DNA of 64,000 bases from G963668435 sp963668435. GTDB lineage: Bacteria > Latescibacterota > Latescibacteria > Latescibacterales > Latescibacteraceae. Within the stretch, counting starts at the first letter, position 1. Every line of letters begins with the position of its first letter. Under the pieces are notes generated by a model. That model saw nothing but the letters and a program-made list of their open reading frames with translations. It had not been told where the DNA came from and did not search any database. The stretch covers positions 558,001-622,000 of the forward strand of contig CAXXSC010000006.1 of assembly GCA_963668435.2 (NCBI GenBank), read 5' to 3'. The translations under genes were made by a program, and so were the position numbers. Below, piece by piece: positions 54,194 through 62,941 of the stretch.

Positions 54194-55936
54194 GTGACTG
54201 TGAGTGAAAGAACATATAGAATGTATTGCAGCATGATAAAACGCATAACGATAATCGCGGCTGTGCTGCTTGTCGCTTTTGCGGGCATGTCCTACGCCGA
54301 AGGGCCGGAGTGGACTGCCGCCGACTGCCTGCGTTATGAGCCTGGCTTGCCGGTATTTCGCTATTTCGGGCACGGAATGGGGGCGTACCCGTATCGGGCG
54401 CAGTCTCCGCATGGCGGCATGCGGGTGTATGTTGACAATGTACCGCTTTTAAGTACCTCGCCATTCGGGCCGGATATCGATCTTATCACAGCGGACAGGG
54501 TCGCCTCTGTCAGTTCCGGGCCGTTCAACGCGCTTAAGATAAAAACCCGCAGTGAAACGGAAAAGGAAACCCGGACGGTAACGAAATTCCTGCTCGGCAC
54601 ACGACGTCGTTTCCAGTTCCAGGCACTGTACGAAAAACCGCTGTCGGACAGGTCGGGGCTTGTGTTTTCGGGCAGCTCCTCGGGCAGCCGCGGCGCTGAT
54701 GATATCGAAAAGAACACGTTTCGGTCGTACAATCTCACCTATACACGGCTTCTTGCCAACGAGTCACGTCTGGCGTTCCGGGCCGGTGCTTACCGTGACC
54801 GTGACGGGCTTGCCGATCTTGAAACCACTGCACGCATGGGCGAACGCAAAAACGACAACATACTGTTTTCGCTTGCTCTCGAAGGTTTCAGGGTCGGTGA
54901 TAAGGGCAGCCTGTCGCCCACACTCTACTGGCAGACATTGAATAGCCGTTATGACCGTGACGGGAGCAGGCGGAGCCTCGATAACCATAACGCCGGATTA
55001 GCGATCGATTACAGTGACAGCCTCGGTACCTTGCCTTTCGGTCTGAACCTCCGTCACGACATAGAGGCCATCGAATCGCACATTCATGATCACAGCTGGT
55101 ACCGCCGCGGCAGCGATCTCGGCGGATGGATCACACTGCCGTTTTCCTTTGCCGAAATGACATTTCGCGCTGGGTACCTTCATTCCTCGAAATACGGTGG
55201 CGGGATGAATGTTTCGGCAGAGATGAAATCGAAAGCTGTCGGACAATTGCGGCTCTGTGCATCTGTCGAACGGAGCGAACTGATACCCGACACCGGTGTC
55301 GAGTTCCATACGGCGCTTGCGTTCACCGATTCAACGCACACGGCCGATCTTGCCATGGGCACCGAAGAGATAGTGGCGATCGGTATCAGAGACGAGCAGG
55401 GAGATGCGCAGTATGGGGTGTCTCTCTTCGCCAGCTCTACGGATACACCGATATTTCGCATAAGTTCCACACGGTTGACCTCGATACGTGTTAATTCTCC
55501 ATGGCCGACAGAGGCGATCATGGATAAACGGGAATTCCGCGGAGTCATGGCCGATGGTGAATATATCCGTCAGGGGCGTGTCGAGAGCCGTCTGTTTTTC
55601 GACGCCTGTTATCGGGATGAGAACAGTGATAACGGCAATTGGCCCTATCCGGAAACGGAAATCGAATTTGGTCTGGACCTGTCCGACAGTTATTTCGGTG
55701 GTATTCTCGGCGCCGAACTGTTTTTCGACGGCACGTTGCTGTCCTGGGAGGACGGATGGTCGCAGCCGGAGTCGGGCCAGTTATTTCTCAATACTGGACT
55801 TTCGCTCGAGGTCGGAACGCTCACATTGTTTTACCGTATGGAGAACCTGACGAACGAGGATCCGGCCTTTTTCGGCACCTTTGGATGGTTCGGCCGTAAT
55901 GCCGTGTGGGGCGCCAACTGGCGTTTCATAGACTGA
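54194..55936 (+). CDS. TonB-dependent receptor-like outer-membrane barrel with reduced plug
   Basis: The 580-residue protein starts at GTG behind AAGGAG; the alternative ATG at 54233 begins the signal peptide MIKRITIIAAVLLVAFAGMS directly. The sequence MRVYVDNVPLLSTSPFGPDI and SVSSGPFNALKIKTRSE resembles a plug remnant. The rest has many alternating barrel strands. The length is short for a TonB-dependent receptor, and no TonB box is recognised. It may be a passive or atypical porin. It follows DUF362 closely. Confidence 0.65.
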   Translation: MTVSERTYRMYCSMIKRITIIAAVLLVAFAGMSYAEGPEWTAADCLRYEPGLPVFRYFGHGMGAYPYRAQSPHGGMRVYVDNVPLLSTSPFGPDIDLITADRVASVSSGPFNALKIKTRSETEKETRTVTKFLLGTRRRFQFQALYEKPLSDRSGLVFSGSSSGSRGADDIEKNTFRSYNLTYTRLLANESRLAFRAGAYRDRDGLADLETTARMGERKNDNILFSLALEGFRVGDKGSLSPTLYWQTLNSRYDRDGSRRSLDNHNAGLAIDYSDSLGTLPFGLNLRHDIEAIESHIHDHSWYRRGSDLGGWITLPFSFAEMTFRAGYLHSSKYGGGMNVSAEMKSKAVGQLRLCASVERSELIPDTGVEFHTALAFTDSTHTADLAMGTEEIVAIGIRDEQGDAQYGVSLFASSTDTPIFRISSTRLTSIRVNSPWPTEAIMDKREFRGVMADGEYIRQGRVESRLFFDACYRDENSDNGNWPYPETEIEFGLDLSDSYFGGILGAELFFDGTLLSWEDGWSQPESGQLFLNTGLSLEVGTLTLFYRMENLTNEDPAFFGTFGWFGRNAVWGANWRFID

Positions 55937-55989
55937 AAGCCCGATTGCCGCACAACATTTTCAGCAAAGACAGAAAGAATCTAATACAT

Positions 55990-57261
55990 ATGTTTGAGAC
56001 TCAGAATACGGAAAACGAGAAAGCCATACTTGTCGGTGTCGGCAGGCGTTACGCGATACGTGAAGATGATCTTGAGGATGATTTCAGCCATCTTGATGAG
56101 CTGGCCCTCCTTGCGCACACAGCCGGCGCTGAAACGGTCGGGGTTCTTGTCCAAGCGCGCGACGATATCGAATCCGCCTATTATCTTGGAAAAGGCAAGG
56201 CCGAAGAGCTGAAATACGAGGTCGAAGAGACTGGCGCCAACACGGTCATTTTCGATAATGATCTCAGCCCCGCACAGGTTTCGAATCTCGAAAAACTTCT
56301 CAATGTCAAGGTGCTCGACCGCTCCGGCCTTATCCTCGATATTTTCGCGCTTCGAGCAAAAACACGCGAGGCCCGCACGCAAGTCGAGCTTGCCCAGCTC
56401 AAATACCTCCTTCCCCGACTGACCCGTCAGTGGACACACCTTTCCCGTCAGCAGGGCGGTATCGGTATGCGTGGACCCGGCGAGACACAGCTCGAAACCG
56501 ACCGACGCAGCATCAGGCAGCGTATCGGCCATCTCGAGTCCGTTCTTGAAAAAATCGAAAAGCGCCGCGAAACAGGCAGGAAAAAGCGCCGTGATGTTTT
56601 CAAGACCGCCCTTGTCGGCTACACAAACGCCGGGAAGTCAACGCTGCTCAACACCCTTTCGGGGGCCGATGTCCCCGTTGAGGATAAACTGTTCAAAACT
56701 CTCGATTCTGTCACGCGGCTTATCAAGCTGGAGCAGGCGCCGGAAATCCTTCTCTCCGATACTGTCGGTTTCATCAGGAACCTTCCCCACGACCTTATAG
56801 CCTCGTTCAAATCGACACTCGAGGAGGTACGTGAGGCGGATCTTCTTCTGCATGTTATCGATATCTGCAATTCCGAGTGGGAGGAGCAGGAGCAGACAGT
56901 CAATATGGTGCTCGCCGAGCTCAATGCCGCAGAAACCGACAGCCTTCTGGTATTCAACAAGATCGACCGTCTGGAAAACCCTGCACTGATCGATGCGCTC
57001 AAGAACCGTTATCCCAAGGCACTGTTTGTTTCCTCGGCGGATAATTGCGGTATCGATGATCTGAAATCAGCGATCCTTGCCCATGCCACAAAAGACCGTC
57101 TGCGCATGACCATGCGTTTCGCACCTCAGGATAACGCCCTGCTTGCAGAGATATACCGCTATGCGATCGTGCATGAAACCACGGCGGAGGATGCGGTCAT
57201 AAAACTGACATTCACCATCTCAAAAAATGATGCCGCCCGCCTTCGTCTCGAAGAAAGATAA
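55990..57261 (+). CDS. hflX: Ribosome-associated GTPase HflX
   Basis: The 423-residue protein starts at ATG 55990, after the receptor stop; upstream frame is noncoding. The N-terminal HflX domain has ESAYYLGKGKAEELK and GPGETQLETDRR with the preceding RARTQVELAQL-type segment. The GTPase has G1 GYTNAGKST, G3 DTVGFI and G4 NKID. HflX splits stalled or hibernating 70S ribosomes using GTP. Weak RBS (AGAAAGAA). A housekeeping gene in an otherwise accessory stretch. Confidence 0.95.
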   Translation: MFETQNTENEKAILVGVGRRYAIREDDLEDDFSHLDELALLAHTAGAETVGVLVQARDDIESAYYLGKGKAEELKYEVEETGANTVIFDNDLSPAQVSNLEKLLNVKVLDRSGLILDIFALRAKTREARTQVELAQLKYLLPRLTRQWTHLSRQQGGIGMRGPGETQLETDRRSIRQRIGHLESVLEKIEKRRETGRKKRRDVFKTALVGYTNAGKSTLLNTLSGADVPVEDKLFKTLDSVTRLIKLEQAPEILLSDTVGFIRNLPHDLIASFKSTLEEVREADLLLHVIDICNSEWEEQEQTVNMVLAELNAAETDSLLVFNKIDRLENPALIDALKNRYPKALFVSSADNCGIDDLKSAILAHATKDRLRMTMRFAPQDNALLAEIYRYAIVHETTAEDAVIKLTFTISKNDAARLRLEER

Positions 57262-57277
57262 ATACGTTGAATTTTTC

Positions 57278-57307
57278 TTGACAACGGGATGGCAAATTGT
57301 GTATCTT
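57278..57307 (+). promoter_or_regulatory. Sigma-70-like promoter for tRNA-Val
   Basis: A perfect -35 box TTGACA (57278-57283) and TATCTT (57302-57307) are separated by 18 bp, about 20 bp before the tRNA start. Confidence 0.75.
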
Positions 57308-57326
57308 ATGGCTCCACAAAAGACGT

Positions 57327-57403
57327 GGGCGATTAGCTCAGATGGTTAGAGTGCCTGCTTGACATGCAGGAGGTCACTAGTTCAATTCTAGTATCGCCCA
57401 CCA
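57327..57403 (+). tRNA. tRNA-Val (anticodon GAC)
   Basis: The 77-nt cloverleaf has acceptor GGGCGAT paired with ATCGCCC, D-arm AGCTCAGATGGTTAGAGT, anticodon stem CCTGC/GCAGG around TTGACAT (anticodon GAC), T-loop TTCAATT, and encoded CCA. Decodes GUC/GUU. Confidence 0.95.
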
Positions 57404-57406
57404 TTT

Positions 57407-57434
57407 TAAACCCTTGAATTTCAAGGGTTTTTTC
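57407..57434 (+). terminator. Terminator after tRNA-Val
   Basis: AAACCCTTGA, ATT, TCAAGGGTTTTTT with a T-run. Confidence 0.85.
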
Positions 57435-57498
57435 GTTTTAGGACGGTCAGGTTGGCACGAAATGCAGGTGGTCAAACAGCCTGTTGTGGATATATGTG

Positions 57499-57885
57499 TC
57501 AGCCAGCGTTTTTCTCCCTGCACGGCTCAAGCTTCGGCAACAGCGACAGAACCTTCCCAGCACCCAGTGTATTCACGGTTGTGTAGCGGTCAGTAGTCGA
57601 CCTGTTTTGATGACCTAGCAACACTTGTAAGACATCCAGACTTACGCCCTCCCGATGAAGCCAAGTGGCAAATACATGCCGCAGATCGTGGAACCGGAGG
57701 TAGGTGTCGCTGACTTTAATATTCAGCTTCCTTACCGCTCGCCTGAAGCTCTGGCTGACCGAATAGAATCTTTTGCCTGTTGCCGGGTTCATGAAGACAT
57801 GACCGCTTCTGCGATCCCCGATTGCCCGCTGTAAGACTTCAACGGCATGAGGCCCCACCGGAAACGTCTTGTATTGGCCGCTCGT
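57499..57885 (-). pseudogene. Tyrosine recombinase (integrase) C-terminal relic
   Basis: The frame starts near YKTFPVGPHAVEVLQRA and includes HDLRHVFATWLHREGVSLDV, LLGHQNRSTTDRYTTV. The HxxR, second His and nucleophile Tyr of the catalytic domain are present. The N-terminal half (arm and core binding, and first catalytic Arg) is missing; a TAA lies just upstream. The position next to a tRNA gene fits an integrative element that has mostly been lost. Confidence 0.75.
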
Positions 57886-57953
57886 TTATTCGAACTCTTC
57901 GACAAATCCGGCATCCGGTATGGTGTGCTTACCTGTTGATAAAGGGAGCCAAG

Positions 57954-57969
57954 CCGTATTTAAATACGG
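57954..57969. promoter_or_regulatory. 16-bp perfect palindrome, possible operator
   Basis: CCGTATTTAAATACGG lies between the integrase relic and the methyltransferase gene. It could be an operator or part of a decayed attachment region; nothing identifies the binder. Confidence 0.35.
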
Positions 57970-58099
57970 GAGTTTTATATCCTGTTTTTGGGAAAATGCT
58001 TTAGGTGAAATGGATGCGTTCCATTATGACAGAACCGTCAGCAGAGTAAAAGTTTATGTAAGTCGCAACCGAAAAAGCTTGAGAATGTGATACGAAACC

Positions 58100-58115
58100 A
58101 GTATTTTGTAATACT
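58100..58115. promoter_or_regulatory. Inverted repeat upstream of the methyltransferase
   Basis: AGTATT-TTGT-AATACT ends 30 bp before the methyltransferase ATG and just before its RBS. It could be an operator or a small mRNA hairpin. Confidence 0.35.
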
Positions 58116-58145
58116 ATTGTTTTGGCAAAATATCGGAGGTTATAA

Positions 58146-59015
58146 ATGAATACTGACATACGTTCTTCTCAATTCTGGCTTGACCAATGGCGTGCAAATA
58201 TCACGGGCGATACCAAAGTGATCAACGTCAGTTATAAAAATCCCGCTTTCTGGGACTCGATGTCGTTACGCTATGACGAACATTTCGGTGATGAAGAACG
58301 CCGTGCGCTCAACACACTGGTGGATTCGTTCGTACGTGAGGATATATTCTCATCTGGCATGGATGTTCTCGATATTGGCTGCGGCACCGGCCGCCTCGCC
58401 ATAGCCCTCGCGGAACAGGGAGGCAGGATTACCGCTTTGGACAGTTCCCCGGGAATGCTTGAACGACTCACCGAAAATCTGCCCACTGCTCTCAGCGACA
58501 GTGTCGATACGGTTCAGGCCGCGTGGGATGAAATTGATTTGGATGAACGGGGGTGGCGGCAACGGTTTGATCTTGTTATCGCAAGCATGACCCCCGCAAT
58601 CACCGGGCCGGATGCTCTCCTCAAGATGCAGTCGGCGGGACGAAGGGGCTGGTATTACAAGGCATGGGCAACACGGGATTCAGGGGATGTTCGCGCCCGA
58701 GTATGGGAACGTCTCAAAAACGCACCCATGCGTGATCAGTACGCACCTGTATTCTACGTCTTCAATTATCTTGCAGCCTCGGGTTATTACCCCCATGTGT
58801 ATTTCAACGAAATCATCCATGAACGCGAATCCACGGTGGAGCAGGCCATCCAGTCGAACTACGAGTATTTTTCGGCCCTTGAAGATATGTCCGAAGAGCA
58901 GCTAAGAGGCATTATCGGCGATATCGTGAATGGACTGGTGAATGACGGCAGGATCACCGAAATGATGCGAGGTACCACTGGCACGATTATGTGGAAAAAA
59001 CGGGGTATTCAGTAA
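58146..59015 (+). CDS. Class I SAM-dependent methyltransferase
   Basis: The 289-residue protein has a Rossmann methyltransferase motif I (VLDIGCGTGRLAIALAEQGG) followed by ITALDSSPGMLERL. The C-terminal region (YAPVFYVFNYLAASGYYPHV) is specific but unnamed. RBS CGGAGG. It converges on the ECF transporter operon with only 40 bp between. Genes of this type often occur beside metal or cofactor uptake systems, but its substrate is unknown here. Confidence 0.85.
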   Translation: MNTDIRSSQFWLDQWRANITGDTKVINVSYKNPAFWDSMSLRYDEHFGDEERRALNTLVDSFVREDIFSSGMDVLDIGCGTGRLAIALAEQGGRITALDSSPGMLERLTENLPTALSDSVDTVQAAWDEIDLDERGWRQRFDLVIASMTPAITGPDALLKMQSAGRRGWYYKAWATRDSGDVRARVWERLKNAPMRDQYAPVFYVFNYLAASGYYPHVYFNEIIHERESTVEQAIQSNYEYFSALEDMSEEQLRGIIGDIVNGLVNDGRITEMMRGTTGTIMWKKRGIQ

Positions 59016-59056
59016 ATGAACTACCCTGGAGGTGAACTCCGAGGAATTCTTTCGAT
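59014..59056 (-). repeat. Dispersed palindromic repeat, copy 6 (inverted)
   Basis: On the minus strand: AAAGAATTCCTCGGAG, TTCAC, CTCCAGGGTAGTTCATTTA. It exactly fills the gap between two convergent genes. Confidence 0.65.
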
Positions 59057-59793
59057 TAAAACGACGGCATCCGGTACATACTAACCGATAGAGTGATGAT
59101 CGCGACACAAACGGCGAGAACGATCCAGTCAATCATCCCGAGCCGACTTTTAGCCTCAACGGGAATATCTATTCCACCTCGAAGTTCGAGGCTAATGGCC
59201 ATTTGCTCTGAATAGCGCATTGTCGCCAGCACTACCGGCAAGGCGAGAGGAAGCCAACTCGAAGGCCGCCAGAGGTTTCTCCAGCACATTCCCCGAAGCG
59301 TCTGTGCTTCAGCGATTGCCTGCAGTTCCTGGGCAAGTCGTGGAAACAGGTTGATGACATGTGCCATGATTTGCGAAATTGTGTCCGGCACCCTGAGTGA
59401 ACGGAAAACATAGTACACTTCACGCGGATCGGTCGAAAGCACGATCACGAAATTGACCAGGATGAGCGTGAGAAACCGTAAGGCATAGAGCGTTCCTTCT
59501 GTCAGTCCACGCAACGCCCCCTCGGCATAGGTCGGTTCCCGCCACAGATAGGATAACACGAAAAGCCCCAGCATCATTGGCAGTCCAATGATAAAGAATT
59601 TGACCAGTATAACAGCACGTCCGAGCCGTATCCTGAACAACGCGATGCCCCCGACAATAAATGCGAGATAAACGACAAGCACCCATAGAACCGAAACCAT
59701 GAACGCGAACACCGCAGTCGTGCCTAACAGTGCCACTTTAACAAGCGGGTGCAAACGGGTGATGAGGTTATTCTGTGGTGTAAAGTGAAACAA
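59056..59793 (-). CDS. ECF transporter T component (CbiQ family)
   Basis: The 245-residue inner-membrane protein has about five hydrophobic segments and the EcfT coupling motif near the C-terminus (AISLELRGGID). The first codon used is TTG at 59793, overlapping the ATPase gene by 26 bases; LITRLHPLVKVALLG is the usual EcfT start pattern. T components join the S protein to the ATPases of energy-coupling factor importers. It is the last gene of the operon. Confidence 0.88.
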   Translation of the reverse strand: MFHFTPQNNLITRLHPLVKVALLGTTAVFAFMVSVLWVLVVYLAFIVGGIALFRIRLGRAVILVKFFIIGLPMMLGLFVLSYLWREPTYAEGALRGLTEGTLYALRFLTLILVNFVIVLSTDPREVYYVFRSLRVPDTISQIMAHVINLFPRLAQELQAIAEAQTLRGMCWRNLWRPSSWLPLALPVVLATMRYSEQMAISLELRGGIDIPVEAKSRLGMIDWIVLAVCVAIITLSVSMYRMPSF

Positions 59794-61174
59794 TATCTTC
59801 TCCAGTCACCTTGTTCATGGATTTGTCCGCCACAATACGTCCTTCTCGAAGAAACAGTGCCCGTGTGCAGGAGGCACGTGCGAAATCAATGTCGTGAGTA
59901 ATAATGACAACCGTTTTTCCCGCGAGATTGATGTGCTCGATCTGGCTGAGCAGGATGGCCTGATTGGCGGCGTCGAGCGCGCAAGTCGGCTCGTCAAGTA
60001 TGAGCACATGGGGATCGTAGGCCATGATACCGATGATATTCACCCGGCGTTTTTCACCGTAACTCAACGTAAATGGATCACGCTTCTCATAGCCATCCAT
60101 GTGAAATGCCGCAAGTGAATCGGTAATGAACGGGCCGTATGTCGACTCTGGGACAGCGAAATTCCGGGGGCCGTAAGAGCATTCCTCGGCGACTGTGGGT
60201 GCAAAGAGCTGACGGTCGGGATTCTGCATGACATAACCGGCATTGCGATACCACGAGACAGTGGGCTTTACCTGACTGTCATGGTGAGTAATCTTTCCGG
60301 TATCAGGTGTGTAGAGACCGCAGAGTATTTTACCGAGGGTTGTCTTGCCGCTGCCATTAGGCCCGAGGATTGCTGTGATCTCGCCCTTTGGGAGCGTTAG
60401 ATCGATATCACTGAGCACCGGTTTGCCCCGTCCGTATCCATAGCCGACATTCGAAAGTTCGATATGCGGCGTATGGGGCATCTCAGCCGGAAGTGTAATA
60501 CGTGGAAATGACCGTTTCGCCCTGTCGAACGATGTCAGCTGTCCATTTTCGAGTGATAAAATAGTATCCGCGTGATTGGTGAGACAATGCAGGCTGTGCT
60601 CGATGAGCAGGACAGAGACATCGTTCTCCCGGCACCATTTGACAGTGAATGCCATCGTTCGGTCGAGATTGAAAGGATCCATATACTGAGTGGGCTCGTC
60701 CAGCACGAGCAGCCGCGGATACTGAAGGAGAGCGGCCGCGATTGCGACGCGCTGGCATTCACCCATGGAGAGTTCACGGGGAGTGTTGTCGAGCAGGTTT
60801 TCAAGGCCGAGGCCATCTACAACAACATCGATGTCTTTTTTGAGAGCATCTGTGCTTTTCCCCAGCCGTGAAGGACCGAAAAGCAACTCTTCCCGGACAG
60901 TCCGGGAAAATAGCTGAAAAGAAGGGTCCTGAAAAACGATGGCGGCACGGCGCCGGGCAGCATCCTCGCTGTCCCAGGCAACCGAACCCGTCATGTCGGC
61001 TGAAATAAGGTCGGGAATGATACCGGCAGCGATCAGGCCGAGGATGGTTTTCCCGCTTCCCGAGGAGCCGGTGAGACCTGTAACGGTTCCCGGAACGAGG
61101 CTAAGCGATACAGAATCGAGCAGTGCCTCATCTCGGCAGGGGAAGCGGATACTGATATCCTGGAGCTGGATCAT
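59768..61174 (-). CDS. ECF transporter fused double ATPase (A-A')
   Basis: The 468-residue protein contains two ABC ATPase domains in one chain. NBD1 has Walker A GSSGSGKT, signature LSMGECQRVAIA and Walker B LLVLDEPT. NBD2 has GPNGSGKTT, LSYGEKRRVNI and VLILDEPT. ECF importers usually use separate or fused A subunits; this is the fused form. The start is the ATG at 61174 (TGAAATG, coupled to the S gene stop); the track frame is longer but overlaps the S gene. Confidence 0.9.
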   Translation of the reverse strand: MIQLQDISIRFPCRDEALLDSVSLSLVPGTVTGLTGSSGSGKTILGLIAAGIIPDLISADMTGSVAWDSEDAARRRAAIVFQDPSFQLFSRTVREELLFGPSRLGKSTDALKKDIDVVVDGLGLENLLDNTPRELSMGECQRVAIAAALLQYPRLLVLDEPTQYMDPFNLDRTMAFTVKWCRENDVSVLLIEHSLHCLTNHADTILSLENGQLTSFDRAKRSFPRITLPAEMPHTPHIELSNVGYGYGRGKPVLSDIDLTLPKGEITAILGPNGSGKTTLGKILCGLYTPDTGKITHHDSQVKPTVSWYRNAGYVMQNPDRQLFAPTVAEECSYGPRNFAVPESTYGPFITDSLAAFHMDGYEKRDPFTLSYGEKRRVNIIGIMAYDPHVLILDEPTCALDAANQAILLSQIEHINLAGKTVVIITHDIDFARASCTRALFLREGRIVADKSMNKVTGEDIVSLYTTE

Positions 61175-61175
61175 T

Positions 61176-61754
61176 TCAAGAGGTTCTCCACGCGCGGATA
61201 CGTGTGACCCATCCAGTTCGAGAAACACCCTTCCAGACAAGATGTGTCAGATGTACGGCAAGAAGATTGATGATAATCGTTGTCAGAATATTGATCCCCA
61301 TGACAATCCTGACCGCGTTACTCCATGGCATCCCGAACAGCACTCTGATGCCGAAAAGGGCGAACAGGTTTACCACGCCCCCGATAACTCCTGCAATGAG
61401 CAGGCGCGGGTACACACGTCGGGGGAAAAGCTGCATGCAGCTGTCAAGAATAAGTCCGTAGGCAAGAGCGGGAAAAAGCTTGAAAAAGCCCGGAAGACCA
61501 AAACTCGAAGGGCGGGCCAGTATGGCGAGAACTACCCACACGAATTCGTAAATAATAAGTGTGCCAAAACGATCGACCACTAAACGCGTGATAAGCATCA
61601 TCATGATGGGGATGACCATATCCAGGCGGATGAATTCAAGAACGCCTGTTGCACTGAGAAGCGGCCCAACGATAAGGCCATAGGCAAAATCCAATCCGAT
61701 CATGGAAGCCATGAACAGGATTTCAACCGTTGTAAAGGTGTTTTTTTTCAGCAT
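61176..61754 (-). CDS. Putative ECF transporter substrate-specific (S) component
   Basis: The 192-residue hydrophobic protein starts at ATG 61754. It has six likely TM segments (for example LEFIRLDMVIPIMMMLITRLV, LFPALAYGLILDSCM, YPRLLIAGVIGGVVNLFALF). Its position before the A-A' and T genes, with stop-start coupling, points to the S component that binds the imported ligand. It matches no S subfamily that I can name, so the substrate is unknown. Confidence 0.75.
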   Translation of the reverse strand: MLKKNTFTTVEILFMASMIGLDFAYGLIVGPLLSATGVLEFIRLDMVIPIMMMLITRLVVDRFGTLIIYEFVWVVLAILARPSSFGLPGFFKLFPALAYGLILDSCMQLFPRRVYPRLLIAGVIGGVVNLFALFGIRVLFGMPWSNAVRIVMGINILTTIIINLLAVHLTHLVWKGVSRTGWVTRIRAWRTS

Positions 61755-61849
61755 TAAAGTACTGTCCGTTTCAAGTTCAATTAATGATATAATGATACTA
61801 CAGTCAGGCGGCAAATGCCACGGGAAAGCTCTTGATTCTTATAAAGACA

Positions 61850-61879
61850 CGGGGATGTATTCTTTTTAACACATCCCCG
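61850..61879. terminator. Hairpin between fmdE-like and S-component genes
   Basis: CGGGGATGT / ACATCCCCG form a 9-bp stem with a T-rich loop. It may attenuate or stabilise the operon transcript. Confidence 0.45.
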
Positions 61880-61904
61880 CGCACTTCATTCTCGGATTAT
61901 TTCG

Positions 61905-62921
61905 TCATTTGACGAATTCCAGCAGCTCATACGGATTAATCCCTGCCTGACTGAGTTGTGAGGCAGTCGCCGCGTCTATTTCCTTGCGTGCCAAAACACT
62001 GACGAACCGTTCGGGCATCTCGTAAAATGGCACAAGGCCGGTCAATGTCGTGATTTTTGCCTCTAAACCTGTGAGAGGGCCTGCGCCCGAAGCCTCTGTT
62101 GCGGCATCCCAGTCAAATGAAAGAATAAGGGCGGTCGAACCCGCGTCCGCACCATGGTTGATAAGCATAATGCCCGCAACAGCTGGATTGGTGAGACGCG
62201 CTTTCTGTTCATTTGAGAGATTTTTTACATACATGTTTCTCTTGCCGGGTGTAAGGTCCATGAGCACCTGGATGCCGTCATCTTTACACCACGAAGGGCA
62301 GGAAATGTATGTATAGGACTCCCCTTCTTTCAATGGATATTGCTTCTGAATGAATTTCGCAATGAAATAACCGGATGTTACTCCCGGGCACAGGTGATTG
62401 TGCAGTTCAGCGCATTTCAGGAAATCGAAAGGCGCACCTGCCGCCCATTGATTCGCGATACCGGTTATCGAGAACGCTTCCGATCCGCCTAGTGCTGCTT
62501 GAATATCCGCCCAGACAGTTTCATCATTCAGGGTCGATATGTCGAGCGAAACAGTATCACTCACCGAGATCGATGAGCCGTTGGCCGCAACCATTACGCA
62601 GGCGCCGGTTGTTTTATTGTAAAGCGCGGCGAACAAATGATACGTTATCGGGCGATGCACCATAAGGAGATTGCCGCTGCCCATCGAACAGCCAGTGACA
62701 TCGCTGATTATATCGATCCACGGCTCGCTTGTCCGGCCTTCATGCATGACATACGATGCGTCAGTAATGACAAGAAGCGAGCTATCTCCTTTGGCGGCAT
62801 TGATACGACGCATGCCTTCTGCCACCTGAGCGCCAAACGGGTCGCTGATTTTATCCGGGGGCGCTGCACACGATACAGCGAGCAAAAGAGTTACGATACA
62901 AACGATATAGTATTTCATCAT
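61905..62921 (-). CDS. FmdE-like lipoprotein
   Basis: The 338-residue protein has a lipobox (LLLAVSCAAP, Cys at residue 18). An FmdE-type segment is clear in ELHNHLCPGVTSGYFIAKF (about 172-190) with a following Cys pair (YISCPSWCKDD). The N-terminal third is a separate domain. FmdE-like proteins bind metal and occur with molybdo- or cofactor-related loci, but their role is little known. It sits between a TonB-dependent receptor (20-bp gap) and the ECF genes. It probably handles a ligand in the periplasm. Confidence 0.8.
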   Translation of the reverse strand: MMKYYIVCIVTLLLAVSCAAPPDKISDPFGAQVAEGMRRINAAKGDSSLLVITDASYVMHEGRTSEPWIDIISDVTGCSMGSGNLLMVHRPITYHLFAALYNKTTGACVMVAANGSSISVSDTVSLDISTLNDETVWADIQAALGGSEAFSITGIANQWAAGAPFDFLKCAELHNHLCPGVTSGYFIAKFIQKQYPLKEGESYTYISCPSWCKDDGIQVLMDLTPGKRNMYVKNLSNEQKARLTNPAVAGIMLINHGADAGSTALILSFDWDAATEASGAGPLTGLEAKITTLTGLVPFYEMPERFVSVLARKEIDAATASQLSQAGINPYELLEFVK

Positions 62922-62941
62922 CTTCCTCCTGAGCCCACTGT

